Assembly: GCF_015234585.1 (NCBI RefSeq)
Contig: NZ_JADFCM010000001.1
Coordinates: 1,364,001-1,428,000, forward strand
Reading direction: 5' to 3'
From: Pseudalkalibacillus hwajinpoensis
Lineage (GTDB): Bacteria; Bacillota; Bacilli; Bacillales; Guptibacillaceae
DNA: 64,000 nucleotides
The notes beneath the pieces are model-generated. The model had not been told where the DNA came from and made no database searches. It saw only the letters and a list, made by a program, of their open reading frames with translations. This document shows positions 43,536 to 52,570 of the stretch, in pieces. Each line of letters begins with the position of its first letter. The first letter of the stretch is position 1. Position numbers and translations under genes: made by a program.

Positions 43536-45251
43536 ATGAATAAAAAACAGGTTATTCATTTCCTTGAAGAGATAGCAGTTTATATGGAGTTGAAAGGGGA
43601 AAACCCTTTTAAAATATCCGCTTTTCGTAAAGCTGCCCGAGCACTCGAAACAGATGATCGGAGTATGGAGCAAATTGAAGATCCTGCTGAGCTAAATGGC
43701 ATCGGAAAAGGGACGGCAGCGGTAATAAATGAAATCCTCGAAAAAGGAGAATCAGAAACGCTTGAATCATTAAAGAAGGAAGTCCCATCTGGTCTTGTGC
43801 CGTTACTTAAATTACCGGGACTTGGTGGTAAAAAGCTTGCTAAGCTATACAAGGAACTTGATGTTATTGATATGGCGACATTACAAAAAGCTTGTGAAGC
43901 TCATCAGATTCAAGAACTCCCTGGTTTTGGGAAGAAGAGTGAGGATAAAATTCTTGAAGCGATTGAGGAAGCAGGTAAAAGACCTGAACGCTTATCCATT
44001 GCCTACATGCTACCACTTGCTGAAAACATTGAAAGCCAATTAAAAGAAATCCAGAGCATTGACAAATTTGCAAGAGCGGGGAGCTTGCGAAGGGTAAGGG
44101 AAACGATCAAAGACCTTGATTTTATTATAGCGACAACTGCTGCTGCTGATGTGTCAGCGAGCTTACTTGAATTAGAAGGTGTTTCTAAAGTAGTCGTAAA
44201 GGGAGAGACGAAGATTACACTTGAACTTGACGATGAATATGGCGTTTCAGTAGATTTTAGAATTGTAATGCCTGAAGAATTTGCTTCTACACTCCATCAT
44301 TTTACTGGCTCACAGGCTCATAATGTGAAAATGAGGCAAATCGCAAAAAAGAAAGGCGAAAAAATTAGTGAGTACGGTGTAGAGTCTTTAGAAACGGGGG
44401 AAGTTCTCACATTTGAAGATGAAAAGGATTTCTACCAGCATTTTGGTTTAGCCTATATTCCGCCAGAAATTCGCGAAGATAAAGGTGAAATTGAAGAAGC
44501 TGAGAAAGATGAGATTGAATTAGTCCAGTTGAACGATATAAAAGGAGATCTACATATGCACTCCACCTGGAGTGATGGTGCTTATACGATTGAAGAAATG
44601 GCCGAACGAGCAAGAGCAAAAGGATATTCGTATATCGCGATAACAGATCACTCTCAGTACCTTAAAGTGGCGAATGGCTTGACACCAGAAAGGCTACGAG
44701 AGCAAAGAGAAGAGATTGATCGTCTCAATCAAAAATGGAATGATTTTAGAATATTTGCAGGGGTAGAAATGGATATTTTACCTGATGGAACACTTGATTA
44801 TGACGATAAGATGCTGTCGGAAATGGATTTTGTTATTGCTTCGATTCATTCATCCTTTTCCCAAGATGAGGATACGATAATGGCACGTCTTGAAACAGCA
44901 CTTCGGAGTCACCATGTTGACCTCATTGCTCATCCATCAGGAAGGTTACTTGGAAAAAGGAAAGGGTATGCTTTAAGCCATGATAAGTTAATAAAGCTTG
45001 CGAAAGAAACGGATACGGCTCTTGAATTAAATGCAAATCCAAACCGATTAGATCTTGCAGCGGAATGGCTTCAAAAAGCACAAGAAAATCATGTTAAAAT
45101 AATGATTAATACAGATGCTCACCATATGGACATGCTTGAGCATATGGAAATCGGCGTAGCAGCTGGGAGAAGAGGCTGGCTGCGAAAAGAGACTGTCTTA
45201 AACACATTTACGGCTAAAGATCTTGAAGCATTCTTTAACCGTCACTCATAA
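43536..45251 (+). CDS. polX: DNA polymerase/3'-5' exonuclease PolX
   Basis: Family X repair polymerase fused to a PHP nuclease, 571 aa. Seen: N-terminal HhH/8-kDa domain (ELKGENPFKISAFRKAARAL, NGIGKGTAAVINEIL, LPGLGGKKLAKLYKEL), polymerase palm with GSLRRVRETIKDLDFIIA (metal-binding Asp pair about residues 193-195 region) and VDFRIV, and a C-terminal PHP domain with DLHMHSTWSDGAYTIEEM, AITDHSQYLK, GVEMDILPDG, ASIHSSF, LIAHPSGRLLG and NTDAHHMDML metal ligands. ATG 43536 is preferred: AAGGGTGAG precedes it and homology starts there; ATG 43515 lies upstream of that site. Confidence 0.94.
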   Translation: MNKKQVIHFLEEIAVYMELKGENPFKISAFRKAARALETDDRSMEQIEDPAELNGIGKGTAAVINEILEKGESETLESLKKEVPSGLVPLLKLPGLGGKKLAKLYKELDVIDMATLQKACEAHQIQELPGFGKKSEDKILEAIEEAGKRPERLSIAYMLPLAENIESQLKEIQSIDKFARAGSLRRVRETIKDLDFIIATTAAADVSASLLELEGVSKVVVKGETKITLELDDEYGVSVDFRIVMPEEFASTLHHFTGSQAHNVKMRQIAKKKGEKISEYGVESLETGEVLTFEDEKDFYQHFGLAYIPPEIREDKGEIEEAEKDEIELVQLNDIKGDLHMHSTWSDGAYTIEEMAERARAKGYSYIAITDHSQYLKVANGLTPERLREQREEIDRLNQKWNDFRIFAGVEMDILPDGTLDYDDKMLSEMDFVIASIHSSFSQDEDTIMARLETALRSHHVDLIAHPSGRLLGKRKGYALSHDKLIKLAKETDTALELNANPNRLDLAAEWLQKAQENHVKIMINTDAHHMDMLEHMEIGVAAGRRGWLRKETVLNTFTAKDLEAFFNRHS

Positions 45252-45282
45252 ACAAATCCCGTTTTATTAGGAGGAACGACCA

Positions 45283-47628
45283 TTGCAAAAAAGAGTGTTA
45301 CGGCTACTCGAATATAATAAAGTGAAAGAACGATTAGGAAAACACGTTTCATCCTCATTAGGAAAACAAAAAGTAGAACAGTTAACCCCTTTGTATTCTT
45401 TAGTAGATGTTAACCATCAGTTAGCAGGAACAGAAGAAGGAAGAAAAGTGATCCGTCTTCGTGGTCAAGCTCCGCTTGGTGGCATTCGAGATATTAGACA
45501 AAGCGTGAAGCGAGCAGAGATTGGAGGGATGCTAAACCCATCTGAATTACTCGACATCTCGAGTACAATCTACGGCGGTCGTCGATTTAAAACATTTCTT
45601 GATAATATGATTGAAGATGGTGTAGAGCTTCCTCTTCTCGGAGATTTAGTTAGTCAAATTATGCCTGAAAATGAGCTGGAGAATGAGATTAACGCCTGCA
45701 TAGATGAGGACGGGGATTTGCTTGATTCTGCAAGTGATGCACTTCGTCGACTTAGAACCCAGCTTCGTAGCTTTGAATCTCGCGTTCGTGAGAAATTAGA
45801 AAGTCTCATTCGATCTTCAAGCACAAGGAAAATGCTTTCAGATGCGCTCATTACCATTCGGAATGAACGGTACGTTATCCCCGTTAAGCAGGAATATAGA
45901 GGTTCATTTGGTGGAATGGTCCACGACCAATCCTCTTCTGGTGCGACGTTGTTTATTGAACCACAATCGGTCGTATCAATTAACAACCAGCTAAAAGAAG
46001 TAAAAGTTAAGGAAAAACTTGAGATTGAGCGGATCCTAACAGAATTGACTGGACATGTTGCGGAAGCTTCTGAAACGCTTAGACATAATGTTGATGTACT
46101 TGCGGATATTGATTTTATTTTTGCGCGTGCCCTATATGCTAACGAATTGAAAGCAACAAATCCTTCCATGAATGATGAGGGGGAACTAGAAATAAGACAG
46201 GGAAGACATCCCCTTCTACCTCAAGATGAGGTAGTCCCTTCTTCCCTATTTCTCGGAAAAGACTATTCATCACTAGTTATTACTGGACCAAACACAGGCG
46301 GGAAAACAGTTACATTAAAAACGGCAGGACTTCTTACGCTAATGGCTCAATCTGGACTTCATATACCAGCTGATGAAGGATCTACTATGGCTGTCTTTCA
46401 AAATATCTTTGCAGACATCGGGGACGAGCAGTCTATCGAGCAAAGCTTAAGTACTTTTTCTTCGCATATGACGAATATCGTTCATATTCTCAAGAACATT
46501 GACCACAATAGTCTTGTTCTTTTTGATGAGCTTGGCGCTGGGACCGATCCTCAGGAAGGTGCTGCACTTGCCATATCCATACTTGATTATGTATATAAAC
46601 GTGGATCAAGAGTTATTGCGACGACACATTACAGTGAATTAAAAGCCTATGCATATAATCGAGAAGGCGTGATGAATGCCAGTGTAGAATTTGATGTTGA
46701 GACACTACGCCCCACGTATCGCCTATTAATTGGAGTGCCAGGCCGCAGTAATGCATTTGAGATTTCAAGACGCCTCGGGCTGATGGATGATATTATTGAG
46801 GATGCACGATCTCAAATATCAAGCGAAAGTAACAAAGTTGATCGGATGATTTCATCGCTTGAAGATAGCCAGAAGCAAGCCGAATTAGATCGAGAAGGAG
46901 CGTCTGAACTTAGAAAAGAAGCAGAGTCACTTAAGAATGACTTGGAAAAGCAGCTTGAGAAATTTGAAAAACAGCGAGAGCGACTTTTTGAGGAAGCGGA
47001 ACAGAAAGCTGCTGAAGAAGTAGAAAAAGCACAAGAACAAGCCAAGAAAATCATTCAGGAACTGCGTACATTCCAAAATGGATCTGTTAAAGAACACCAA
47101 TTGATTGATGCTCAAAAGCAGCTTGAAGATGCGAAACCCGAATTGAAATCTTCAAAACCAAAGCCTAAAAAAGCCCAAACTAAATCATATCAACCAGGTG
47201 ATGAAGTGAAGGTGATTAGCTTTAACCAAAAGGGGCACATTGTTGAGCAAGTCGGGAAGAACGAATACCAGGTTCAACTTGGGATAATGAAAATGAATGT
47301 TAAGGCAAATGACCTGGAAGCGATTAAATCAAAACCGGTCGTTGAGCGAAAGCCGTTTGTGACAGTTCGTGGAAGTGATAGTCGAGTGAAAACTGAACTT
47401 GATTTGCGAGGTAAAAGGTATGAAGATGCTCAAATGGAAGTTGAGCGCTATATCGACGATGCCTTACTTGCTGGGTATAACCAGGTCTCAATCATTCATG
47501 GTAAAGGAACGGGTGCACTTAGAAAAGGTGTCCATGAATGGTTGAAACGTCATTCCCGAGTGAAAAATCTTCGCATGGGTGGAATGAATGAAGGCGGCGG
47601 TGGTGTAACTGTCGTTGAATTGAAGTAG
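45283..47628 (+). CDS. mutS2: MutS2 ATPase/endonuclease
   Basis: MutS-like ATPase of 781 aa; in Bacillus it acts in recombination control and ribosome collision rescue (also called RqcU). Seen: no N-terminal mismatch-recognition domain, Walker A TGPNTGGKTVTLK at about residues 330-342, Walker B LVLFDELGAGTDPQEGAAL about 405-423, a coiled-coil segment rich in Glu/Lys (about 510-620), a KOW-like stretch (PGDEVKVISFNQKGHIVEQVG), and a C-terminal Smr endonuclease domain with LDLRGKRYEDA and IIHGKGTGALRKGV. TTG start follows TAGGAGGAA. Stop is 17 bases before yshE. Confidence 0.95.
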   Translation: MQKRVLRLLEYNKVKERLGKHVSSSLGKQKVEQLTPLYSLVDVNHQLAGTEEGRKVIRLRGQAPLGGIRDIRQSVKRAEIGGMLNPSELLDISSTIYGGRRFKTFLDNMIEDGVELPLLGDLVSQIMPENELENEINACIDEDGDLLDSASDALRRLRTQLRSFESRVREKLESLIRSSSTRKMLSDALITIRNERYVIPVKQEYRGSFGGMVHDQSSSGATLFIEPQSVVSINNQLKEVKVKEKLEIERILTELTGHVAEASETLRHNVDVLADIDFIFARALYANELKATNPSMNDEGELEIRQGRHPLLPQDEVVPSSLFLGKDYSSLVITGPNTGGKTVTLKTAGLLTLMAQSGLHIPADEGSTMAVFQNIFADIGDEQSIEQSLSTFSSHMTNIVHILKNIDHNSLVLFDELGAGTDPQEGAALAISILDYVYKRGSRVIATTHYSELKAYAYNREGVMNASVEFDVETLRPTYRLLIGVPGRSNAFEISRRLGLMDDIIEDARSQISSESNKVDRMISSLEDSQKQAELDREGASELRKEAESLKNDLEKQLEKFEKQRERLFEEAEQKAAEEVEKAQEQAKKIIQELRTFQNGSVKEHQLIDAQKQLEDAKPELKSSKPKPKKAQTKSYQPGDEVKVISFNQKGHIVEQVGKNEYQVQLGIMKMNVKANDLEAIKSKPVVERKPFVTVRGSDSRVKTELDLRGKRYEDAQMEVERYIDDALLAGYNQVSIIHGKGTGALRKGVHEWLKRHSRVKNLRMGGMNEGGGGVTVVELK

Positions 47629-47645
47629 AGAAAGGAATTTACACA

Positions 47646-48053
47646 ATGGATCAATTATGGGAGAGTGTCGCATTTCAAACTGCAGCGAATTATAGCGTAG
47701 TGATTGTTTGTATGATTGTGTTTCTTTCAGTATTTGAATTTGTAACGTCCTATCGTAACTGGGAAGAAATCCAAAAAGGTAACCTCGCAGTAGCGATGGC
47801 TACTGGAGGTAAAATATTTGGTATTGCGAATATCTTTCGTTTTTCAATTGAGCATAATGATTCACTTGTGACCATGATGGGGTGGGGGGTCTTTGGATTT
47901 GTCCTTCTATTAATTGGTTACTTCACCTTTGAGTTTTTAACACCTAAATTTAGGATTGATAAAGAAATTACAGCAGACAATCGAGCGGTAGGATTCATTT
48001 CTATGGTTATTTCGATTGGTTTGTCCTTTGTTATAGGGGCAGGAATTTCGTAA
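47646..48053 (+). CDS. yshE: DUF350 family membrane protein (YshE)
   Basis: Membrane protein of 135 aa, DUF350/UPF0719, function unknown. Seen: four hydrophobic segments, with the family-typical VAMATGGKIFGIANIFRFSI in the middle (residues about 48-68) and RAVGFISMVISIGLSFVIGAGIS at the end. RBS GAAAGGAATT. It follows mutS2 by 17 bases, as in B. subtilis, and is followed 11 bases later by a very short membrane peptide gene. Confidence 0.88.
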   Translation: MDQLWESVAFQTAANYSVVIVCMIVFLSVFEFVTSYRNWEEIQKGNLAVAMATGGKIFGIANIFRFSIEHNDSLVTMMGWGVFGFVLLLIGYFTFEFLTPKFRIDKEITADNRAVGFISMVISIGLSFVIGAGIS

Positions 48054-48064
48054 GGGGAGCACAT

Positions 48065-48148
48065 ATGGAGACTTTATGGAAAGTTCTTATGGTTGTATCA
48101 GGGATATTCTTTATTGCGGGCATTGTTTATTTATTTTATTTTGTATGA
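48065..48148 (+). CDS. 27-residue single-pass membrane peptide
   Basis: Short reading frame ATG to TGA encoding METLWKVLMVVSGIFFIAGI followed by VYLFYFV: one hydrophobic helix with a short charged N-terminus (E2, K6). AGGGGAGC ends 6-7 bases before the ATG, and it sits 11 bases after yshE and before the operon terminator, so it is in a translated position. Small membrane peptides of this kind often bind larger membrane proteins; a YshE partner is a guess. No homologue recognised. Confidence 0.55.
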   Translation: METLWKVLMVVSGIFFIAGIVYLFYFV

Positions 48149-48157
48149 TCGTTCAAG

Positions 48158-48187
48158 AAGAGCAGGTACTTTACCTGTTCTTTTTTT
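48158..48187 (+). terminator. Intrinsic terminator after yshE and small peptide gene
   Basis: AAGAGCAGGTA / TACCTGTTCTT stem (one G-U) and seven T. Confidence 0.85.
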
Positions 48188-48308
48188 GTTCAAAATTCTG
48201 TGCGCTCTTATCACAACTTAACCTAATTATGGATAATGTCGTATGCTCGTCTATCTTTTACGACTTAAAATGCCAATGTATTCAAAAAATTAAAAAAAAG
48301 ATAGGATA

Positions 48309-48325
48309 TTTGAAGCGTTTTCATT
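48309..48325 (+). promoter_or_regulatory. cre-like CcpA site upstream of lcfA
   Basis: One mismatch to the cre consensus (G to T at the third position); it abuts a TATAAT hexamer at 48325-48330 that could be the lcfA -10. Carbon catabolite repression of fatty acid degradation would fit. Confidence 0.4.
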
Positions 48326-48387
48326 ATAATTATCATATAGAGAGAGTTTTGGTTTGGAAGGAGTCGTGAAAGGGAGGTTGATGAAAA

Positions 48388-50082
48388 TTGACAAACAATG
48401 GCGCAAAAGAATGGTTTGATTATTACCAAGAAGGAGTACCGACTTCAATAGAGTATGAGGAAAAACCCCTCCATGCGTATCTTGTTGATGCAGCTACAAA
48501 ACATCCTAACAAAAAGGCAGTTCACTTCCTGGGAAAAGAACTTACCTTTCAGGAGTTATTTCATCGCTCAAGACGACTTGCGAATTCATTGCGTGATCAC
48601 GGTCTGAGCAAGGGCGGGAGAGTATCGATCATGCTTCCTAATTGCCCTCAAGCTGTGATTAGTTATTACGCTGTATTGATGGCTGGGGGAGTGGTCGTTC
48701 AGACGAATCCACTATACATGGAGAGGGAACTAGAACATCAATTAACAGATTCTAAGGCGGATATGATGATCTGTCTTGATCTTGTTTTACCGAAAGTATT
48801 AAAAGTAAAAGATAAAACAGTACTAAAGCACATTGTTGTAACGAAGATTCAGGAGTATTTACCTTTTCCTAAAAATGTTCTGTATCCACTCGTGCAAAAG
48901 CAAAAGAAGCAGGGATTACTTGTTGAAATGCCTTCAACAGACCAAATTCATAGCTTTTTGGAATGGGTGGCAAACGGTAGTAACGATGATATACATGTTA
49001 ATGTGGATTCCAAAGAAGATTTGGCTCTTCTTCAATACACTGGGGGAACTACAGGTCTCGCAAAAGGAGTTATGTTGACACACTATAACCTCGTTGTTAA
49101 TACGATGCAATGTAAGAACTGGATTCGTGATGCTAAATATGGCGAAGAGAGTGTGATGGGAATTCTCCCGTTTTTCCATGTTTACGGAATGACTTGTGTG
49201 ATGAACTTATCGATTATGTATGCTGCCAAAATGATCATACTTCCAAAGTTTGAACCTAAAGACACATTAAAAACGATTCAAAAACAAAAGCCAACCTTAT
49301 TTCCAGGTGCACCAACTATTTATATCTCTTTATTAAATGATCCGAATATCGATCGCTATGATCTCTCGTCTATTAAGGCTTGTATTAGCGGTTCAGCTCC
49401 ACTTCCAATTGAAATCCAACAAAAATTTCAAGAGAAGATTAGCGGTCGTTTAGTGGAAGGTTATGGTTTAACAGAGTCATCTCCTGTAACCCATTCCAAT
49501 CCTTTATCAGATGGTACTGTTGTTGGTAGTATCGGTTTACCTTGGCCAGACACAGATGCAAAAATTGTGAACGCTGCAAATGAAGAAGCTGAAGTGAAGG
49601 AAATCGGCGAATTAATTGTAAAAGGTCCACAGGTGATGAAGGGGTATTGGAATCTACCAGATGAAACCGCTGCCGTATTGAAGGATGACTGGCTTTATAC
49701 TGGTGACATGGCTTATAGAGATGAGAAGGGCTACTTTTATGTCGTTGATCGGAAAAAGGATATGATTATTGCAGGCGGATATAACATTTATCCACGCGAA
49801 GTTGAAGAAGTTTTATATGAACACCCAGCAGTTCAAGAAGCCGTTATTATTGGTGTACCTGATGCTTATAGAGGAGAAACAGTGAAAGCATTCGTTGTGT
49901 TAAAAAGTAACGTTGAAATAACAGAAGATGATTTAAATCAACATTGTCGACGTTACCTTGCTGCTTATAAGGTACCTCGATTATATGAATTTCGGGAGGA
50001 GCTTCCTAAAACAACCGTTGGGAAAATTCTACGTCGTGTTCTAGTCGACGAAGAGAAAGTTAAACAAAACCAATCGATGTAG
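48388..50082 (+). CDS. lcfA: Long-chain fatty acid-CoA ligase
   Basis: Activates fatty acids to acyl-CoA for beta-oxidation, 564 aa, ANL superfamily. Seen: ATP-binding P-loop LQYTGGTTGLAKGVMLTH (about residues 216-233), EGYGLTESSPVTHSNP (about 357-372), YTGDMAYRDEKGYFYVVDRKKDMI (about 434-458), GGYNIYPREVEEVL hinge, and the catalytic Lys in KTTVGKILRR. TTG 48388 is 10 bases from AGGGAGG; an ATG at 48381 is in another frame and yields only 12 codons. Heads the lcfA-fadR-fadB-etfB-etfA degradation cluster. Confidence 0.93.
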   Translation: MTNNGAKEWFDYYQEGVPTSIEYEEKPLHAYLVDAATKHPNKKAVHFLGKELTFQELFHRSRRLANSLRDHGLSKGGRVSIMLPNCPQAVISYYAVLMAGGVVVQTNPLYMERELEHQLTDSKADMMICLDLVLPKVLKVKDKTVLKHIVVTKIQEYLPFPKNVLYPLVQKQKKQGLLVEMPSTDQIHSFLEWVANGSNDDIHVNVDSKEDLALLQYTGGTTGLAKGVMLTHYNLVVNTMQCKNWIRDAKYGEESVMGILPFFHVYGMTCVMNLSIMYAAKMIILPKFEPKDTLKTIQKQKPTLFPGAPTIYISLLNDPNIDRYDLSSIKACISGSAPLPIEIQQKFQEKISGRLVEGYGLTESSPVTHSNPLSDGTVVGSIGLPWPDTDAKIVNAANEEAEVKEIGELIVKGPQVMKGYWNLPDETAAVLKDDWLYTGDMAYRDEKGYFYVVDRKKDMIIAGGYNIYPREVEEVLYEHPAVQEAVIIGVPDAYRGETVKAFVVLKSNVEITEDDLNQHCRRYLAAYKVPRLYEFREELPKTTVGKILRRVLVDEEKVKQNQSM

Positions 50083-50101
50083 CGATTGGTTTTGTTTTTT
50101 G
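50063..50101 (+). terminator. Intrinsic terminator at end of lcfA
   Basis: AACAAAACCAATCG / CGATTGGTTTTGTT stem overlapping the lcfA stop codon, then T6. Confidence 0.85.
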
Positions 50102-50213
50102 GTTTCAGTTAAATCAATACGTATTAAATAAAAAATTCCAATTAAAACTCCGGAAAGATTCGCACATTTCTGCTTATTATGATATGATGAATTTGCAAAA
50201 TAACTCTCAATTC

Positions 50214-50231
50214 CAACCGAGCGCTCGTTCA
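50214..50231. promoter_or_regulatory. Upstream FadR/TetR-type operator-like palindrome
   Basis: CAACCGAGCGCTCGTTCA: palindromic core CGAGCGCTCG with outer half CGTTCA; same length as the FadR operator and 12 bases upstream of the fadR -35. Confidence 0.45.
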
Positions 50232-50242
50232 GAAATCTTATG

Positions 50243-50272
50243 TTGACAATAGCATAGTCGTATCGCTACAAT
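50243..50272 (+). promoter_or_regulatory. fadR operon promoter
   Basis: TTGACA (50243-50248), 18-base spacer, TACAAT (50267-50272), lying between two operator-like palindromes. Confidence 0.75.
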
Positions 50273-50279
50273 AAGATTA

Positions 50280-50297
50280 TGAATGAATGCTCATTCA
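50280..50297. promoter_or_regulatory. FadR operator
   Basis: TGAATGAATGCTCATTCA, close to the B. subtilis FadR (YsiA) consensus TGAATGAWTAWTCATTCA, at the predicted transcription start. Long-chain acyl-CoA would release the repressor. Confidence 0.8.
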
Positions 50298-50338
50298 TTT
50301 TGAATGAGTGCCGGATAAAGAATAAGGGAGAGCTTCAT

Positions 50339-50932
50339 ATGGTTGAAAAGGGGAAAAAAAGGGGTCCGAAATACGACAAAATCATTGATGCGGCTGTTGT
50401 TGTCATTGCTCAAAATGGTTATCATCAAGCGCAAGTATCCAAAATTGCGCGTGAAGCAGGCGTGGCAGACGGTACGATCTACCTTTATTTTAAGAATAAA
50501 GAGGATTTGTTAATTTCGTTGTTTCAGAAAAAAATGGGAAGTTTTATCGATAAGACAGAGGAACAAATTGTAAAGAAAGATAATGCAATGGATAAATTGT
50601 TCACGCTTATTGATATGCACTTTAAACATCTAGGTTCTGATTATGAGCTTGCTATCGTCACGCAATTGGAACTAAGACAAACAAATAAAGCCCTTCGAGC
50701 ACAAATTGGCGAAGTACTTAAGAAATACCTTACGCTCGTTGATCACATTTTGCATGAGGGAATTAAATCAGGATTGTTTATTGAGGAACTAGATATTCGT
50801 CTCGCAAGACAAATGATCTTTGGGACACTCGATGAAACCGTAACGAATTGGGTTATGAAAGACCACAAATTTGAATTAGAACCACTTGCTAAGCCACTTC
50901 ATAATCTTTTGATCAATGGCTTAAGCAAATAA
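50339..50932 (+). CDS. fadR: Fatty acid degradation repressor FadR (TetR family)
   Basis: TetR-type repressor of beta-oxidation genes, 197 aa. Seen: N-terminal helix-turn-helix with KIIDAAVVVIAQNGYHQAQV, SKIAREAGVADGTIYLYFKN and KEDLLISLF (residues about 14-62), closely resembling B. subtilis FadR (YsiA); the C-terminal ligand domain is all helical. ATG 50339 follows AAGGGAGAG by 9 bases; the longer frame beginning at 50279 runs through the operator and is rejected. Autoregulated by operators at 50214 and 50280. Downstream fadB, etfB and etfA form the rest of the regulon. Confidence 0.92.
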   Translation: MVEKGKKRGPKYDKIIDAAVVVIAQNGYHQAQVSKIAREAGVADGTIYLYFKNKEDLLISLFQKKMGSFIDKTEEQIVKKDNAMDKLFTLIDMHFKHLGSDYELAIVTQLELRQTNKALRAQIGEVLKKYLTLVDHILHEGIKSGLFIEELDIRLARQMIFGTLDETVTNWVMKDHKFELEPLAKPLHNLLINGLSK

Positions 50933-50984
50933 ATAGAGACCCCGGCTTTGACTGGGGTCACAAAGTTTTGAGAGGAGTGGAGAA

Positions 50985-51758
50985 GTGGAATTCATTAACA
51001 TTTCAACTGAAAACAAAGTGGCACAAATTACGCTGAACCGTCCACCAGCTAATGCAGTGGCATCGGACGTATTGCGAGAATTGTCAGAAGCATTCTCTCA
51101 AATTGAAAACGATCCAGCAACAAAGGTTATATTGCTCTCTGGAGAAGGAAGGTTTTTCTCAGCAGGAGCTGATATTAAAGAGTTTACAACGGTTAGCACT
51201 GAAGAGGGATTTGCTGATTTGGGGAGCTTCGGTCAACAATTATTCGACAAAATGGAAGCGTTCCCAAAACCGATCATCGCTGCTATTCATGGTGCTGCGC
51301 TTGGTGGTGGACTAGAACTTGCAATGGCATGTCATATTCGTCTTGTAACTGAAGATGCAAAGCTAGGTCTTCCCGAACTACAGCTAGGTTTGGTACCTGG
51401 ATTTGCAGGTACTCAAAGGTTGCCAGCATTAGTGGGAAAAGCAAAAGCAACAGAGATGCTGCTAACCAGCGAGCCAATTTCAGGACGTGAAGCTGTTGCA
51501 ACTGGTTTAGCGAATCAGATGTATACCGAAGAAGAGCTTCTTCCGAAAGCGAAAGAGCTTGCTGAGAAGATTGCTATGAAGAGCGCTGTGGCAGTTGGTT
51601 ATGCACTTAAACTTCTTACTTATTCTAAATCAGAAAAGTTTGATGAAGGCGTTCAAAAAGAAAAAGAGTATTTTGGAAAGGCATTTGCTTCAGAAGATGG
51701 CCAAGAAGGCATTCGAGCCTTCATCGAGAAGCGTCAGCCAAACTTTCAAGATAAATAA
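50985..51758 (+). CDS. fadB: Enoyl-CoA hydratase
   Basis: Crotonase-family hydratase of the beta-oxidation spiral, 257 aa, cytosolic. Seen: SAGADIKEFTT oxyanion-hole region (about residues 60-70), HGAALGGGLELAMACHIR with the first catalytic Glu (about 103-120), and LPELQLGLVPGFAGTQRLP with the second catalytic Glu (about 130-148). GTG start behind AGAGGAGTGGAG. Part of the fadR-fadB-etfB-etfA unit, which gives a full acyl-CoA handling and electron transfer set. Confidence 0.94.
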   Translation: MEFINISTENKVAQITLNRPPANAVASDVLRELSEAFSQIENDPATKVILLSGEGRFFSAGADIKEFTTVSTEEGFADLGSFGQQLFDKMEAFPKPIIAAIHGAALGGGLELAMACHIRLVTEDAKLGLPELQLGLVPGFAGTQRLPALVGKAKATEMLLTSEPISGREAVATGLANQMYTEEELLPKAKELAEKIAMKSAVAVGYALKLLTYSKSEKFDEGVQKEKEYFGKAFASEDGQEGIRAFIEKRQPNFQDK

Positions 51759-51787
51759 GGTGAACTATTTCAGGGAGGGATAAAGAT

Positions 51788-52558
51788 ATGAACATTTATG
51801 TCATTATGAAAAGAACGTTTGATACTGAAGAAAAAATCGTAATTGAAAATGGGAGAATTAGTGAAGAAGGCGTTGAATTTATTATTAATCCATACGATGA
51901 GTATGCCATTGAAGAAGCGATCCAACTTCGCGACGATCATGGCGGAGAAGTAACGGTTGTAAGCATTGGTGACGAAGAAGTTGAAAAAGAGTTAAGAACA
52001 GCTCTAGCGATGGGCGCAGACAAGGCAGTTCTCATTAACAATGAAGACATTGATGAGAGTGATCAGTATACGACGACTGCCCTTCTTGCTGCTTATTTTG
52101 AAGATAAGGAATATGACATTATCCTTGGCGGGAATGTTTCTAATGATAACAGCACTGGTCAGATTGGACCGCGTCTTGCTGAAAAACTTGGAATCGCTTA
52201 CGTAACAACGATTACGAAGCTTGATATTGATGGAACAACAGCGACAATGGAACGTGATGTTGAAGGTGATATGGAAGTTGTTGAAGCACAGCTGCCGTTA
52301 CTTGTAACAGCACAGCAGGGACTTAACGAACCTCGTTATCCATCACTTCCAGGGATTATGAAGGCTAAGAAAAAGCCACTTGAAGAAATCGACTACGACG
52401 ATCTTGATATAGATGAAGACGAGATCGAAGCTAAAACGGAAACAATTGAAGTTTATTTGCCACCAAAGAAAGAAGCTGGCAAAGTACTTGAAGGTGAAAT
52501 TGGAGATCAAGTAGAAGAATTAGTGAAATTACTTCGCCAGGAAGCGAAAGTTATATAG
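51788..52558 (+). CDS. etfB: Electron transfer flavoprotein beta subunit
   Basis: Accepts electrons from acyl-CoA dehydrogenases as a dimer with EtfA. Length 256 aa. Seen: the start MNIYVIMKRTFDTEEKI, NPYDEYAIEEAIQLRD (residues about 34-49), ALAMGADKAVLI, GNVSNDNSTGQIGPRLAEKLG, and VTAQQGLNEPRYPSLPGIMKAKKKP, the EtfB signature (about 175-199). RBS GGGAGGGATA. Stop is 12 bases before etfA. Confidence 0.95.
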   Translation: MNIYVIMKRTFDTEEKIVIENGRISEEGVEFIINPYDEYAIEEAIQLRDDHGGEVTVVSIGDEEVEKELRTALAMGADKAVLINNEDIDESDQYTTTALLAAYFEDKEYDIILGGNVSNDNSTGQIGPRLAEKLGIAYVTTITKLDIDGTTATMERDVEGDMEVVEAQLPLLVTAQQGLNEPRYPSLPGIMKAKKKPLEEIDYDDLDIDEDEIEAKTETIEVYLPPKKEAGKVLEGEIGDQVEELVKLLRQEAKVI

Positions 52559-52570
52559 GAGGGAATCATC

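Noticed and set aside
45654..46169. 171-codon minus-strand frame inside mutS2
   Set aside because: Antisense shadow; the residue make-up (Ser-rich) is typical of reverse-frame translation.
48076..48369. 97-codon frame after yshE
   Set aside because: Crosses the strong terminator at 48158-48187 and the lcfA promoter region, and overlaps the better-supported 27-codon peptide in another frame.
48381..48419. 12-codon ATG frame overlapping the lcfA start
   Set aside because: Well-spaced ATG but too short to judge; lcfA from TTG 48388 accounts for the ribosome site, though coupling cannot be ruled out.
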